This document shows, piece by piece, positions 8,154-16,538 of a stretch of DNA of 49,583 nucleotides. Position 1 is the first letter of the stretch. Each line of letters opens with the position of its first letter. This DNA comes from Paraburkholderia ferrariae NBRC 106233 (GTDB taxonomy: Bacteria; Pseudomonadota; Gammaproteobacteria; Burkholderiales; Burkholderiaceae). The position numbers and the translations under genes are program-made. The notes beneath the pieces are model-generated. The model did not search any database, had not been told where the DNA came from, and worked only from the letters and a program-made list of their open reading frames with translations. The stretch is from the NCBI RefSeq assembly GCF_000685035.1, contig NZ_BAYB01000051.1, positions 1 through 49,583 of the forward strand, read 5' to 3'.

Positions 8154-10061
8154 ATGGTTGCGATACGTCTGCCCGATGGTTCGGTTCGACAGTACGATCA
8201 TCCCGTCACGATTGCCGAAGTGGCGGCGTCGATCGGCCCCGGTCTCGCCAAGGCGGCGCTCGGCGGCAAGCTCGACGGCGAGCTGGTCGATACGTCCACG
8301 CTGATCGATCGCGACGCATCGCTTGCCATCGTCACGGACAAGGACGCCGACGGCCTCGACATCATCCGCCACTCCACGGCGCACTTGCTGGCCTACGCGG
8401 TCAAGGAACTGTATCCAGAAGCGCAGGTGACGATCGGGCCGGTGATCGACAACGGCTTCTACTACGACTTCGCCTACAACCGCCCGTTCACGCCCGAAGA
8501 TCTCGAAAAGATCGAAAAGCGCATGCAGGAGCTCGCGAAGAAGGACGAGCCGGTGTCGCGCCGCGTCGTCTCGCGCGGCGAGGCGGCGGACTACTTCAAG
8601 AGCATCGGCGAGAAGTACAAGGCCGAGATCATCGAGTCGATTCCGGGCGATCAGGACATCAAGCTCTACTCGCACGGCGGCTTCACGGATCTGTGCCGCG
8701 GCCCGCACGTGCCGTCCACGGGCAAGCTGAAGGTCTTCAAGCTCATGAAGGTCGCGGGTGCCTACTGGCGCGGCGACGCGAAGAACGAGCAGTTGCAGCG
8801 CATCTACGGCACGGCCTGGACGAAGAAGGAAGACCAGGACCAGTACCTGCACATGCTCGAAGAGGCCGAAAAGCGCGACCACCGCAAGCTCGGCAAGCAG
8901 CTCGACCTGTTCCACATGCAGGACGAGTCGCCGGGCATGGTGTTCTGGCACCCGAAGGGCTGGACGCTCTGGCAGCAGGTCGAGCAGTACATGCGCGCCC
9001 GCTTGCGCGTGGCCGGCTACGACGAGATCAAGACGCCCATGATCATGGACCGCTCGCTGTGGGAAGCGTCGGGCCACTGGCAGAACTACCGCGAGAACAT
9101 GTTCACGACGGAGTCGGAAAAGCGCGACTACGCCGTCAAGCCGATGAATTGCCCGGGCCACGTGCAGGTGTTCAACCACGGCCTGCGCTCGTACCGCGAC
9201 CTGCCGCTGCGCTACGCCGAATTCGGCTCGTGCCACCGCAACGAGGCGTCGGGCGCGCTGCACGGCCTCATGCGCGTGCGCGGCTTCGTGCAGGACGATG
9301 CGCACATCTTCTGCACGGAAGGCCAGATCATCGCCGAGTCGATCGCCTTCAACACGCTCGCGATGAGCATCTACAAGGATTTCGGGTTCGATCACATCGA
9401 CATCAAGCTCTCGCTGCGCCCGGATTCGCGCGCGGGGACGGATGAAACGTGGGATCGCGCCGAGCAGGGCCTGCGCGACGCGCTGACGGCCTGCGGCCTG
9501 CGGTGGGAAGAGCTGCCGGGCGAGGGCGCGTTCTACGGCCCGAAGGTCGAGTACCACATCAAGGACGCGCTCGGCCGCTCTTGGCAATGCGGCACGCTGC
9601 AGCTCGACATGGTGCTGCCGGAGCGCCTCGGCGCCGAGTACGTGGCCGAGGACAATAGCCGCCGCCGCCCGATCATGCTGCACCGGGCGATTCTCGGTTC
9701 GATGGAGCGTTTCCTCGGCATTCTGATCGAGCACCATGCCGGTGCGATGCCTGCGTGGCTCGCGCCGGTGCAGGCTGTCGTGATGAATATCGCGGAAAGT
9801 CAGGCCGAATATGCCGCCAATCTGGTCCAATCGTTGCAAAAACAAGGGGTTAGAGTGCAGGCCGATTTGCGCAACGAGAAAATTAGCTATAAAATACGCG
9901 AGCACACGCTTGAGAAGGTCCCGTACCTGCTTGTCGTCGGCGACAAGGAGCGTGAAGCACAGACGGTAGCCGTGCGTGCCCGTGGCGGCGTCGATCTGGG
10001 TGTCATGCCCCTCGATGCCTTCTCCGAGCGCCTGCGCGAGGACGTGCAGACGTTCCGGTGA
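8154..10061 (+). CDS. thrS: Threonyl-tRNA synthetase
   Basis: A 635-residue class II synthetase that charges tRNA-Thr. It has the N-terminal TGS domain (VAIRLPDGSVRQYD start), the editing domain with HSTAHLLAYA and the HGGFTDLCRGPHV zinc-linked region, the catalytic core with motif 2 (YRDLPLRYAEFGSCHRNE) and motif 3 near HRAILGSMERF, and the C-terminal anticodon-binding domain. ATG 8154 is chosen over upstream in-frame ATGs because GGAGAAAAAC precedes it and the TGS domain starts right there. It heads the thrS-infC-rpmI-rplT cluster. I see no T-box leader. Confidence 0.97.
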   Translation: MVAIRLPDGSVRQYDHPVTIAEVAASIGPGLAKAALGGKLDGELVDTSTLIDRDASLAIVTDKDADGLDIIRHSTAHLLAYAVKELYPEAQVTIGPVIDNGFYYDFAYNRPFTPEDLEKIEKRMQELAKKDEPVSRRVVSRGEAADYFKSIGEKYKAEIIESIPGDQDIKLYSHGGFTDLCRGPHVPSTGKLKVFKLMKVAGAYWRGDAKNEQLQRIYGTAWTKKEDQDQYLHMLEEAEKRDHRKLGKQLDLFHMQDESPGMVFWHPKGWTLWQQVEQYMRARLRVAGYDEIKTPMIMDRSLWEASGHWQNYRENMFTTESEKRDYAVKPMNCPGHVQVFNHGLRSYRDLPLRYAEFGSCHRNEASGALHGLMRVRGFVQDDAHIFCTEGQIIAESIAFNTLAMSIYKDFGFDHIDIKLSLRPDSRAGTDETWDRAEQGLRDALTACGLRWEELPGEGAFYGPKVEYHIKDALGRSWQCGTLQLDMVLPERLGAEYVAEDNSRRRPIMLHRAILGSMERFLGILIEHHAGAMPAWLAPVQAVVMNIAESQAEYAANLVQSLQKQGVRVQADLRNEKISYKIREHTLEKVPYLLVVGDKEREAQTVAVRARGGVDLGVMPLDAFSERLREDVQTFR

Positions 10062-10111
10062 ACCACTCCGGCAGCGCGGCTTGTTTTTTTAATTTTTAGA
10101 GGAAACGTAAC

Positions 10112-10633
10112 ATCGCTACTGAAAAGTCGCATCGCATCAACGGCGAAATCACTGCGCCCGAGGTGCGTCTCGTCGGAATCGAGAACGAGCCGCTTGGCAT
10201 CGTAAAGCTGGCCGAAGCGTTCCGCATGTCGGAACAGCAGGACGTCGATCTGGTTGAAATTGCCCCGCAGGCGGTGCCCCCGGTCTGCCGTTTGATGGAT
10301 TACGGCAAATTCAAGTACCAGGAGGCGAAGAAGCAGCACGAGGCCAAGCTCAAGCAGAAGGTGATCCAGGTGAAGGAAGTCAAATTCCGCCCGGGTACCG
10401 ACGACGGTGATTACAACGTCAAGCTGCGCAATCTCGTCCGCTTCCTCGAAGACGGCGACAAGACGAAGATCACGTTGCGTTTCCGGGGCCGCGAAATGGC
10501 CCACCAGGAAATCGGCATGCGCATGCTCGAACGTCTGCGTACCGACCTCGAAGAGGTGGGCCAGGTCGAGCAGATGCCGAAGATGGAAGGGCGCCAGATG
10601 ATCATGGTGCTCGCTCCGAAGAAAAAGAAGTAA
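10112..10633 (+). CDS. infC: Translation initiation factor IF-3 (AUC start codon)
   Basis: IF-3 controls start-codon fidelity and ribosome recycling. The frame is open from ATC at 10112 and gives 173 residues beginning (M)ATEKSHRINGEITAPEV, the normal IF-3 N-terminus. AGAGGA lies eight bases upstream, and there is no in-frame ATG before the conserved region. IF-3 genes are known to use rare AUU/AUC starts so that IF-3 can repress its own translation. The C-terminal domain carries KFRPGTDDGDYNVKLRN and ends in a lysine tail. The first standard in-frame alternative is a GTG at 10163, which would delete the N-terminal helix. Confidence 0.95.
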   Translation: MATEKSHRINGEITAPEVRLVGIENEPLGIVKLAEAFRMSEQQDVDLVEIAPQAVPPVCRLMDYGKFKYQEAKKQHEAKLKQKVIQVKEVKFRPGTDDGDYNVKLRNLVRFLEDGDKTKITLRFRGREMAHQEIGMRMLERLRTDLEEVGQVEQMPKMEGRQMIMVLAPKKKK

Positions 10634-10747
10634 GCATGCGAGGCGCGCAGGCTTCGATCGCTGATCGGACTGCGCCTCGGGTGAGAGCGGTTTGAAGTAC
10701 GCCACGGCGGCATTGGCAGCCGCGGCGGGAAGCAGGTTCCGGAACGG

Positions 10748-10773
10748 CGCCCGCGCAACCAGCGGGCGTTTTT
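10748..10773 (+). terminator. Terminator/attenuator between infC and rpmI
   Basis: A 7-bp stem CGCCCGC/GCGGGCG (10748-10754 with 10762-10768) with a seven-base loop is followed by TTTTT. It lies in the 288-bp infC-rpmI gap and would lower or regulate transcription of the ribosomal protein genes. In other bacteria this leader binds L20; here only the hairpin is seen. Downstream, CTTGTT (about 10793) and AACAAG (about 10823) could form a further leader stem. Confidence 0.75.
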
Positions 10774-10921
10774 CCTGAAAGCGGCGGCGAGCTTGTTCTT
10801 TTAAAAGCCGGCCAGCTGCCAAAACAAGTGGAGTGGGTTTCGAAGGGCGGTCTGAGGGCAAGGTGTCCTGAACACTGAGCCAGCCGCACACCCATGTCCA
10901 TCAAATAATGGAGTTTTTGTC

Positions 10922-11119
10922 ATGCCGAAGATGAAGACCAAGAAGAGCGCTGCGAAGCGCTTCGTGGTCCGTCCGGGCGGTACCGTCAAGCGCGGTCAAG
11001 CCTTCAAGCGTCACATCCTGACCAAGAAGACCACCAAGAACAAGCGTCATCTGCGTGGTGCAACGGCCGTTCATGAGGCCGATCTGAAGTCCGTTCGCGC
11101 AATGATGCCGTTCGCGTAA
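10922..11119 (+). CDS. rpmI: 50S ribosomal protein L35
   Basis: A 65-residue, strongly basic protein with the L35 pattern MPKMKTKKSAAKRF at its start and KRGQAFKRHILTKK in the middle. It is a component of the large ribosomal subunit. It starts behind ATGGAGTTTTTGTC and is followed 30 bp later by rplT, the conserved partner. Confidence 0.97.
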   Translation: MPKMKTKKSAAKRFVVRPGGTVKRGQAFKRHILTKKTTKNKRHLRGATAVHEADLKSVRAMMPFA

Positions 11120-11149
11120 TCCTCAACCGACAACTCACAGGAGCTAAAC

Positions 11150-11509
11150 ATGCCTCGAGTCAAACGTGGGGTTACCGCACGGGCCCGTCACAAGAAGATC
11201 ATCAAGCTGGCCAAGGGTTACCGCGGCCGTCGCAATAACGTCTATCGCATCGCCAAGCAGGCGGTCATGCGCGCGGGCCAGTACGCCTACCGCGATCGCC
11301 GCAACAAGAAGCGTGTGTTCCGCGCACTGTGGATCACGCGTATCAACGCGGCGGTGCGTCAGCACGACATGACCTACAGCGTGTTCATCAACGGCCTGAA
11401 GAAGGCTTCGATCGAACTCGACCGCAAGGTTCTGGCCGACATGGCAGTGTTCGACAAGCCTGCATTTGCTGCGATCGTCCAGCAAGTGAAGGCCGCCGTC
11501 GCCGCCTGA
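11150..11509 (+). CDS. rplT: 50S ribosomal protein L20
   Basis: A 119-residue L20, needed early in large-subunit assembly and often the autogenous repressor of this operon. It begins MPRVKRGVTARARHKK and contains the rRNA-binding YRGRRNNVYRIAKQAV segment. CAGGAG sits seven bases before the ATG. A terminator follows 75 bp after the stop. Confidence 0.97.
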   Translation: MPRVKRGVTARARHKKIIKLAKGYRGRRNNVYRIAKQAVMRAGQYAYRDRRNKKRVFRALWITRINAAVRQHDMTYSVFINGLKKASIELDRKVLADMAVFDKPAFAAIVQQVKAAVAA

Positions 11510-11543
11510 TCGTTACCCCGTCAAACGGGTATTGCGCAGGTTC

Positions 11544-11616
11544 GTTGCAGCAGACACTCCGGTTGTTTCGGTGATGCTGCAACAAAAACGGGGCTCCTCA
11601 CCGAGCCCCGTTTTTG
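11544..11616 (+). terminator. Double hairpin terminator after rplT
   Basis: Two hairpins stand in tandem. The first is GTTGCAGCA (11544-11552) pairing with TGCTGCAAC about 20 bases on. The second is an 8-9-bp stem, CGGGGCTC/GAGCCCCG (11589-11596 with 11603-11610), flanked by A5 and T5 and so able to terminate in either direction. It ends the ribosomal operon before pheS. Confidence 0.9.
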
Positions 11617-11716
11617 TTGGTCAATACGTTTGCCGCGCACGCTTCATGCCGTGCTTCGCCCGTTTCGCGAGGCATGGCGCAAGACTCAAACACTGACGCC
11701 GAAAAAGATGGGATCA

Positions 11717-12730
11717 ATGGATCTGGACCAGATTGTCGCCGACGCGCAAAGCGCCTTCGCCGCCGCCCCTGACGTCAACACGCTCGAAAACGAGAAGGCA
11801 CGCTTTCTCGGCAAGTCGGGCGCGCTGACCGAATTGCTCAAGGGGCTCGGCAAGCTCGATCCCGAGACGCGCAAGACCGAAGGCGCACGCATCAACGCCG
11901 TGAAGCAGCAGGTCGAAGCCGCGCTCACCGCGCGCCGCCAGGCGCTGGCGGATGCGCTCCTGAACCAGCGCCTCGCCGCCGAAGCGATCGACGTCACGCT
12001 GCCGGGCCGCGGCACGGGCACGGGCAGCCTGCATCCCGTGATGCAGACGTGGGAGCGCGTCGAGCGGATCTTCGGCTCGATCGGCTTCGACGTGGCCGAC
12101 GGTCCCGAGATCGAGACCGACTGGTACAACTTCACCTCGCTCAACAGCCCCGAGAACCATCCGGCGCGCTCGATGCAGGACACGTTCTACGTGGACGGCA
12201 AGGACGCCGAAGGCCGGCAGCTGCTCCTGCGCACGCACACGAGCCCGATGCAGGTGCGCTACGCGCGCACGCACACGCCGCCCATCAAGGTGATCGTGCC
12301 GGGCCGCACGTACCGCGTGGACAGCGACGCCACGCACTCGCCGATGTTCAACCAGGTCGAAGGCCTGTGGATCGAGGAGAACATCAGCTTCGCAGACCTG
12401 AAGGGCGTCTACAGCGACTTCCTGAAGAAGTTCTTCGAGCGCGACGATATCAAGGTGCGCTTCCGTCCGTCGTACTTTCCGTTCACGGAGCCTTCGGCCG
12501 AAATCGACATGATGTTCGAAGAAGGCAAGAACGCCGGCAAGTGGCTCGAAATCTCGGGCTCGGGCCAGGTGCACCCGACCGTGATCCGCAACATGGGACT
12601 CGACCCGGAGCGCTACATCGGCTTCGCCTTCGGCAGCGGTCTCGAACGTCTGACGATGCTGCGCTACGGGGTGCAGGATCTGCGTCTGTTCTTCGAAGGC
12701 GACCTGCGCTTTTTGCGGCAGTTCGCTTAA
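11717..12730 (+). CDS. pheS: Phenylalanyl-tRNA synthetase alpha subunit
   Basis: A 337-residue catalytic subunit of the alpha2-beta2 PheRS. The N-terminal coiled coil covers about residues 1-85, then the class II core follows with GPEIETDWYNFTSLNSPENH, the HTSPMQVRY stretch and motif 3 FGSGLERLTMLRYGV near the C-terminus. ATG 11717 (MDLDQIV) matches the usual family start; in-frame ATGs at 11708 and 11630 would add an atypical tail. pheT starts 105 bp downstream after an inverted repeat. Confidence 0.95.
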   Translation: MDLDQIVADAQSAFAAAPDVNTLENEKARFLGKSGALTELLKGLGKLDPETRKTEGARINAVKQQVEAALTARRQALADALLNQRLAAEAIDVTLPGRGTGTGSLHPVMQTWERVERIFGSIGFDVADGPEIETDWYNFTSLNSPENHPARSMQDTFYVDGKDAEGRQLLLRTHTSPMQVRYARTHTPPIKVIVPGRTYRVDSDATHSPMFNQVEGLWIEENISFADLKGVYSDFLKKFFERDDIKVRFRPSYFPFTEPSAEIDMMFEEGKNAGKWLEISGSGQVHPTVIRNMGLDPERYIGFAFGSGLERLTMLRYGVQDLRLFFEGDLRFLRQFA

Positions 12731-12750
12731 AGAAGCCACGCATCCGCGGT

Positions 12751-12803
12751 TCGCGTTGCGGACGCAGCACTGAAGTGCCAGTGCGCGGTCATCCGCAACG
12801 CGA
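12751..12803 (+). repeat. 12-bp inverted repeat between pheS and pheT
   Basis: TCGCGTTGCGGA (12751-12762) is the exact reverse complement of 12792-12803. The 29-bp interior includes a small GCAC-TGAA-GTGC hairpin. There is no T-run, so this looks like an mRNA stability or processing structure rather than a terminator. Confidence 0.75.
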
Positions 12804-12834
12804 CGGTCTCAATCTGTCTGGAACGTAAAACGAA

Positions 12835-15276
12835 ATGCTATTTCCCGAATCCTGGCTGAGAAGCTTTGTCGATCCGAAGCTCACGACCGACGAACTGGCC
12901 CACGCGCTTACGATGTCGGGCCTCGAAGTCGAAGGCCTGCGCCCGGCTGCGCCGCCCACCTCGAAGATCGTCGTCGGCCGCGTGCTCGAAGTCGCCAGGC
13001 ACCCGGACGCGGACAAGCTCAACGTGTGTCAGGTCGATGCCGGCACGGGAGCGACGCTGAACATCGTGTGCGGCGCGCCGAACGTGGCGCCCGGCATCAA
13101 GGTGCCGGTGGCGCTCGTCGGTGCGGAACTGCCGCCGGCCGAAGAGGGTGGCAAGCCGTTCGCGATCAGGCTCTCGAAGCTGCGCGGCGTGGAAAGCCAG
13201 GGCATGCTGTGCTCGGCGCGCGAACTGAAGCTCTCGGAAGACCACAGCGGCCTCTTGATCCTGCCGGAAGACACGCCGATCGGCCAGGACATCCGCGAGA
13301 CGCTGAACCTCGACGACACCATCTTCGAAATCAAGCTCACGCCGAACAAGGCCGATTGCCTTTCGGTGTACGGCGTCGCGCGCGAGACCGCGGCGATCAC
13401 GGGTGCGCCCCTGAAGGCGCCCGCGTTCCCGAAGGTCGAAGTGAAACTCAACGAAACGTTGCCCGTGAAGATCTCGGCGCCGGATCTGTGCGGCCGCTTC
13501 TCGGGCCGCGTGATCCGCGGCGTGAACGCGCACGCGAAAACGCCGCAGTGGATGGTCGAGCGTCTCGAACGGTCGGGCCAGCGCAGCATCTCGGCACTCG
13601 TCGACATCTCGAACTACGTGATGCTCGAACTGGGCCGCCCCTCACACGTGTTCGATCTCGACAAGATCCACGGCTCGATGGACGTGCGCTGGGGCCGCAA
13701 GGGCGAATCGCTCAAGCTGCTCAACGGCAACACCGTCGAAGTGGATGAAACGGTGGGCGTGATCGCCGACGACCGCGAGATCGAGAGCCTTGCCGGCATC
13801 ATGGGTGGTGACAGCACGGCCGTCTCGCTCGATACGAAGAACATCTATCTCGAAGCCGCTTTCTGGTGGCCCGACAGCATTCGCGGCCGCTCGCGCCGCT
13901 ACAACTTCTCGACCGATGCGGGTCATCGCTTCGAGCGCGGCGTGGACTGGTCCACGACCGTCGAGCACATCGAGCGCATCACGCAGTTGATCCTCGACAT
14001 CTGCGGCGGCGCGGCCGGCCCGATCGACGACCAGAGCGTGAACGTGCCCACGCGCGCGCCGGTGACGATGCGCGTCGCGCGCGCGGCTCGCATCATCGGC
14101 GTGCAGATCGGCGCGGACGAGATCGCGCAGATTTTCACGCGCCTCGGCCTCGCGTTCACGCGCGACGGCGACACGTTCAGCGTGACGCCGCCGCCGTACC
14201 GCTTCGACATCGAGATCGAGGAAGACCTGATCGAGGAAGTCGCGCGCATTTACGGCTTCGAGAACATTCCGGCGAACCCGCCCGTTGCGCGCAGCGAAAT
14301 GCGCGCAACCCACGAGACGCGCCGCTCGATTCACGCGGTCCGTCATGCGCTTGCCGCCCGCGACTACGCGGAGACGATCAACTTCAGCTTCGTCGATGCC
14401 GAGTGGGAGCAGGATTTCGCGGGCAACGACAAGCCGGTGCAACTGCTCAACCCGATTGCGAGCCAGCTTTCGGTGATGCGCACGACGCTCTTCGGCAGCC
14501 TCATTAACGTGCTGCGCCATAACCTCAACCGCCGCGCGGATCGCGTGCGCGTGTTCGAAGCGGGCCGCGTGTTCCTGCACGACCGCTCGATCAAGGCTGG
14601 CGAGATGACGGTGGAAGGCTTCGCCCAGCCGAAGATGATCGGCGCGCTGGCCTATGGTCCCGCGCTCGAAGAGCAGTGGGGCGCGGCCACGCGTGGCGTG
14701 GACTTCTTCGACGTGAAGAGCGATCTCGAAGCGCTGTTCGCCTCGCTGGGTCCGGCCAGGGCGGCGCGCTTCGTGAAAGCGGAGCACCCGGCGCTGCACC
14801 CGGGCCGCAGCGCGCGCGTGGAAGTGGATGGCAAGGCGGTGGGCTGGATTGGCGAATTGCATCCGCGCTGGATGCAGAAGTACGACCTGCCGCACGCGCC
14901 GATCCTCTTCGAAGTGGAGGCCGATGCGCTGATGGCGCGCGAGTTGCCCACGCCCGCCGAGGTCTCGAAGTTCCCGCCGGTGCGCCGCGATATCGCGCTC
15001 GTCGTCGATCAGAAGATCGAGGTGCAGACACTGCTGGACGAGTTCCAGAAGGGCCTCCAGGACGAGGCCTGCAAGATTGTCCAGAGGGTTGCGTTGTTCG
15101 ATGAATTTCGTGCAAAATCAAATACTTCCGGACTTGGCGAGAACGAGAAAAGCCTTGCCTTCCGGGTGACCCTGCAAGATACTGGCGGAACCCTTCAGGA
15201 CGAGACGGTCGATGCGGCCATCAAGTCCCTGGTGGATCGCCTGGCTCGAGTGTATGGCGCCCGGCTGCGTGGCTAA
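12835..15276 (+). CDS. pheT: Phenylalanyl-tRNA synthetase beta subunit
   Basis: This 813-residue subunit binds and edits for PheRS. In order it has the MLFPESWLRSFVDP start, an EMAP-like tRNA-binding domain (about 40-150), the B3/B4 editing region, the B5 domain (about 400-475), a catalytic-like core (about 490-690) and the C-terminal ferredoxin-fold anticodon-binding domain (FPPVRRDIALVVDQ region to the end). The length is as expected. It is co-transcribed with pheS and followed 113 bp later by ihfA, the usual order. Confidence 0.95.
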   Translation: MLFPESWLRSFVDPKLTTDELAHALTMSGLEVEGLRPAAPPTSKIVVGRVLEVARHPDADKLNVCQVDAGTGATLNIVCGAPNVAPGIKVPVALVGAELPPAEEGGKPFAIRLSKLRGVESQGMLCSARELKLSEDHSGLLILPEDTPIGQDIRETLNLDDTIFEIKLTPNKADCLSVYGVARETAAITGAPLKAPAFPKVEVKLNETLPVKISAPDLCGRFSGRVIRGVNAHAKTPQWMVERLERSGQRSISALVDISNYVMLELGRPSHVFDLDKIHGSMDVRWGRKGESLKLLNGNTVEVDETVGVIADDREIESLAGIMGGDSTAVSLDTKNIYLEAAFWWPDSIRGRSRRYNFSTDAGHRFERGVDWSTTVEHIERITQLILDICGGAAGPIDDQSVNVPTRAPVTMRVARAARIIGVQIGADEIAQIFTRLGLAFTRDGDTFSVTPPPYRFDIEIEEDLIEEVARIYGFENIPANPPVARSEMRATHETRRSIHAVRHALAARDYAETINFSFVDAEWEQDFAGNDKPVQLLNPIASQLSVMRTTLFGSLINVLRHNLNRRADRVRVFEAGRVFLHDRSIKAGEMTVEGFAQPKMIGALAYGPALEEQWGAATRGVDFFDVKSDLEALFASLGPARAARFVKAEHPALHPGRSARVEVDGKAVGWIGELHPRWMQKYDLPHAPILFEVEADALMARELPTPAEVSKFPPVRRDIALVVDQKIEVQTLLDEFQKGLQDEACKIVQRVALFDEFRAKSNTSGLGENEKSLAFRVTLQDTGGTLQDETVDAAIKSLVDRLARVYGARLRG

Positions 15277-15389
15277 GGTCTGACAGGCCTGGAGACAGGC
15301 CTCAAAAAAGGCCGAGGCTCACGCGTACCGTTGACAGGCTTCCGGCTTGCGACGCCGTTGCATCCGGAAGCGCGCCATTTCAAAGATAG

Positions 15390-15800
15390 ATGAACGAAAT
15401 GAACTCGAGTGATTTCGAAGCCCTCCTTGCGGCACAGCGTAGCGCCATGATTCGCGACCTTCCTGCCTCATCGGCGAACGCCACGACGGACACGCCCACG
15501 CTGACCAAAGCCGAACTGGCGGAGCTGCTGTTCGACAACGTCGGGCTCAACAAGCGTGAAGCGAAGGACATGGTGGAAGCGTTCTTCGAAGTGATCCGCG
15601 ACGCGCTGGAAAGCGGTGACAGCGTGAAGCTGTCGGGCTTCGGCAATTTTCAGCTGCGCGACAAGCCGCAACGTCCCGGCCGCAATCCCAAGACGGGCGA
15701 GGCGATTCCGATTGCCGCGCGCCGCGTGGTGACGTTTCATGCGAGCCAGAAATTGAAGGCGCTGGTGGAAAGCGGCGCCGAAGCGAGCTTTACCCGCTAA
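15390..15800 (+). CDS. ihfA: Integration host factor alpha subunit
   Basis: A 136-residue DNA-bending protein of the HU/IHF family. The core TLTKAELAELLFDNVGLNKR, the SGFGNFQLRDKPQRPGRNPK beta-arm and the C-terminal ARRVVTFHAS segment are all present. Compared with the ~99-residue E. coli protein it has about 35 extra N-terminal residues, which I believe is usual for Burkholderia-type IhfA. ATG 15399 in the same frame is an alternative start. Its position after pheT matches the conserved pheST-ihfA unit. IHF may also serve the integrase at the tRNA 700 bp downstream. Confidence 0.93.
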   Translation: MNEMNSSDFEALLAAQRSAMIRDLPASSANATTDTPTLTKAELAELLFDNVGLNKREAKDMVEAFFEVIRDALESGDSVKLSGFGNFQLRDKPQRPGRNPKTGEAIPIAARRVVTFHASQKLKALVESGAEASFTR

Positions 15801-15896
15801 GCACGCACCGGCGCCCCCGCCGCGGCGGCAGCGAGGCGGGCAGCGTGACGAAGCGGCACCGCGATATTGCGCAACCACCACGACGGCAACCCGGCG

Positions 15897-16295
15897 ATGA
15901 CATCGACAATCGAAAAGGTCGTCTTGCCTCCGATTCCCGCCAAGCGCTACTTCACGATTGGCGAGGTGAGCGAGCTGTGCGGCGTGAAGCCCCACGTGCT
16001 GCGTTACTGGGAGCAGGAGTTCACGCAGTTGAAGCCGGTGAAGCGGCGGGGCAACCGCCGCTATTACCAGCATCATGAAGTGCTGCTGATCCGGCGCATT
16101 CGCGAACTGCTCTACGAGCAGGGCTTCACGATTAATGGCGCGCGCAACCGTCTGGATACGCATGGCGGCGCGATCGACGAGCCGGCGCCGCCCGATGCGG
16201 AGCAGGCTACCGCTGTGCAGGGGACGACGGCGCTGGTGGATGTCGATCAGTTGCGCAAGGAATTGCTGCATGTGCTCGATCTGCTCGGGCGCTAA
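15897..16295 (+). CDS. MerR-family transcriptional regulator
   Basis: A 132-residue protein with a MerR winged-helix domain at about residues 17-88: YFTIGEVSELCGVKPHVLRY then QLKPVKRRGNRRYY. The C-terminal part is acidic and ends in a short amphipathic helix; there are no conserved cysteines for metal sensing. MerR-like proteins in this ihfA-adjacent position are common in the group, but the target is unknown. The chosen ATG follows CCCGGCG weakly; a TTG at 15867 would add ten residues. Confidence 0.85.
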   Translation: MTSTIEKVVLPPIPAKRYFTIGEVSELCGVKPHVLRYWEQEFTQLKPVKRRGNRRYYQHHEVLLIRRIRELLYEQGFTINGARNRLDTHGGAIDEPAPPDAEQATAVQGTTALVDVDQLRKELLHVLDLLGR

Positions 16296-16367
16296 AGCGG
16301 GCGCGGGCGAATTTTCGTGTGAGCAGTTCTAATTGGTCAAAGGGTCTGTTATACTTTCTAGCTCTTT

Positions 16368-16446
<79 letters not shown>

Positions 16447-16452
16447 TAAACC

Positions 16453-16475
16453 CTTGAATTCTCTAAAAATTCAAG
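16453..16475. repeat. Inverted repeat beside attL
   Basis: CTTGAATT (16453-16460) pairs perfectly with AATTCAAG (16468-16475) around a seven-base spacer. It sits between attL and the integrase gene and lacks a T-run. It may be an integrase or accessory-factor site, or a hairpin at the 5' end of the integrase transcript. Confidence 0.5.
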
Positions 16476-16538
16476 TGGATCAATGGCTTAAAGCAGGGTG
16501 TAGCCGGTGTCATATACACTTGTTACACTCTGCACGCC

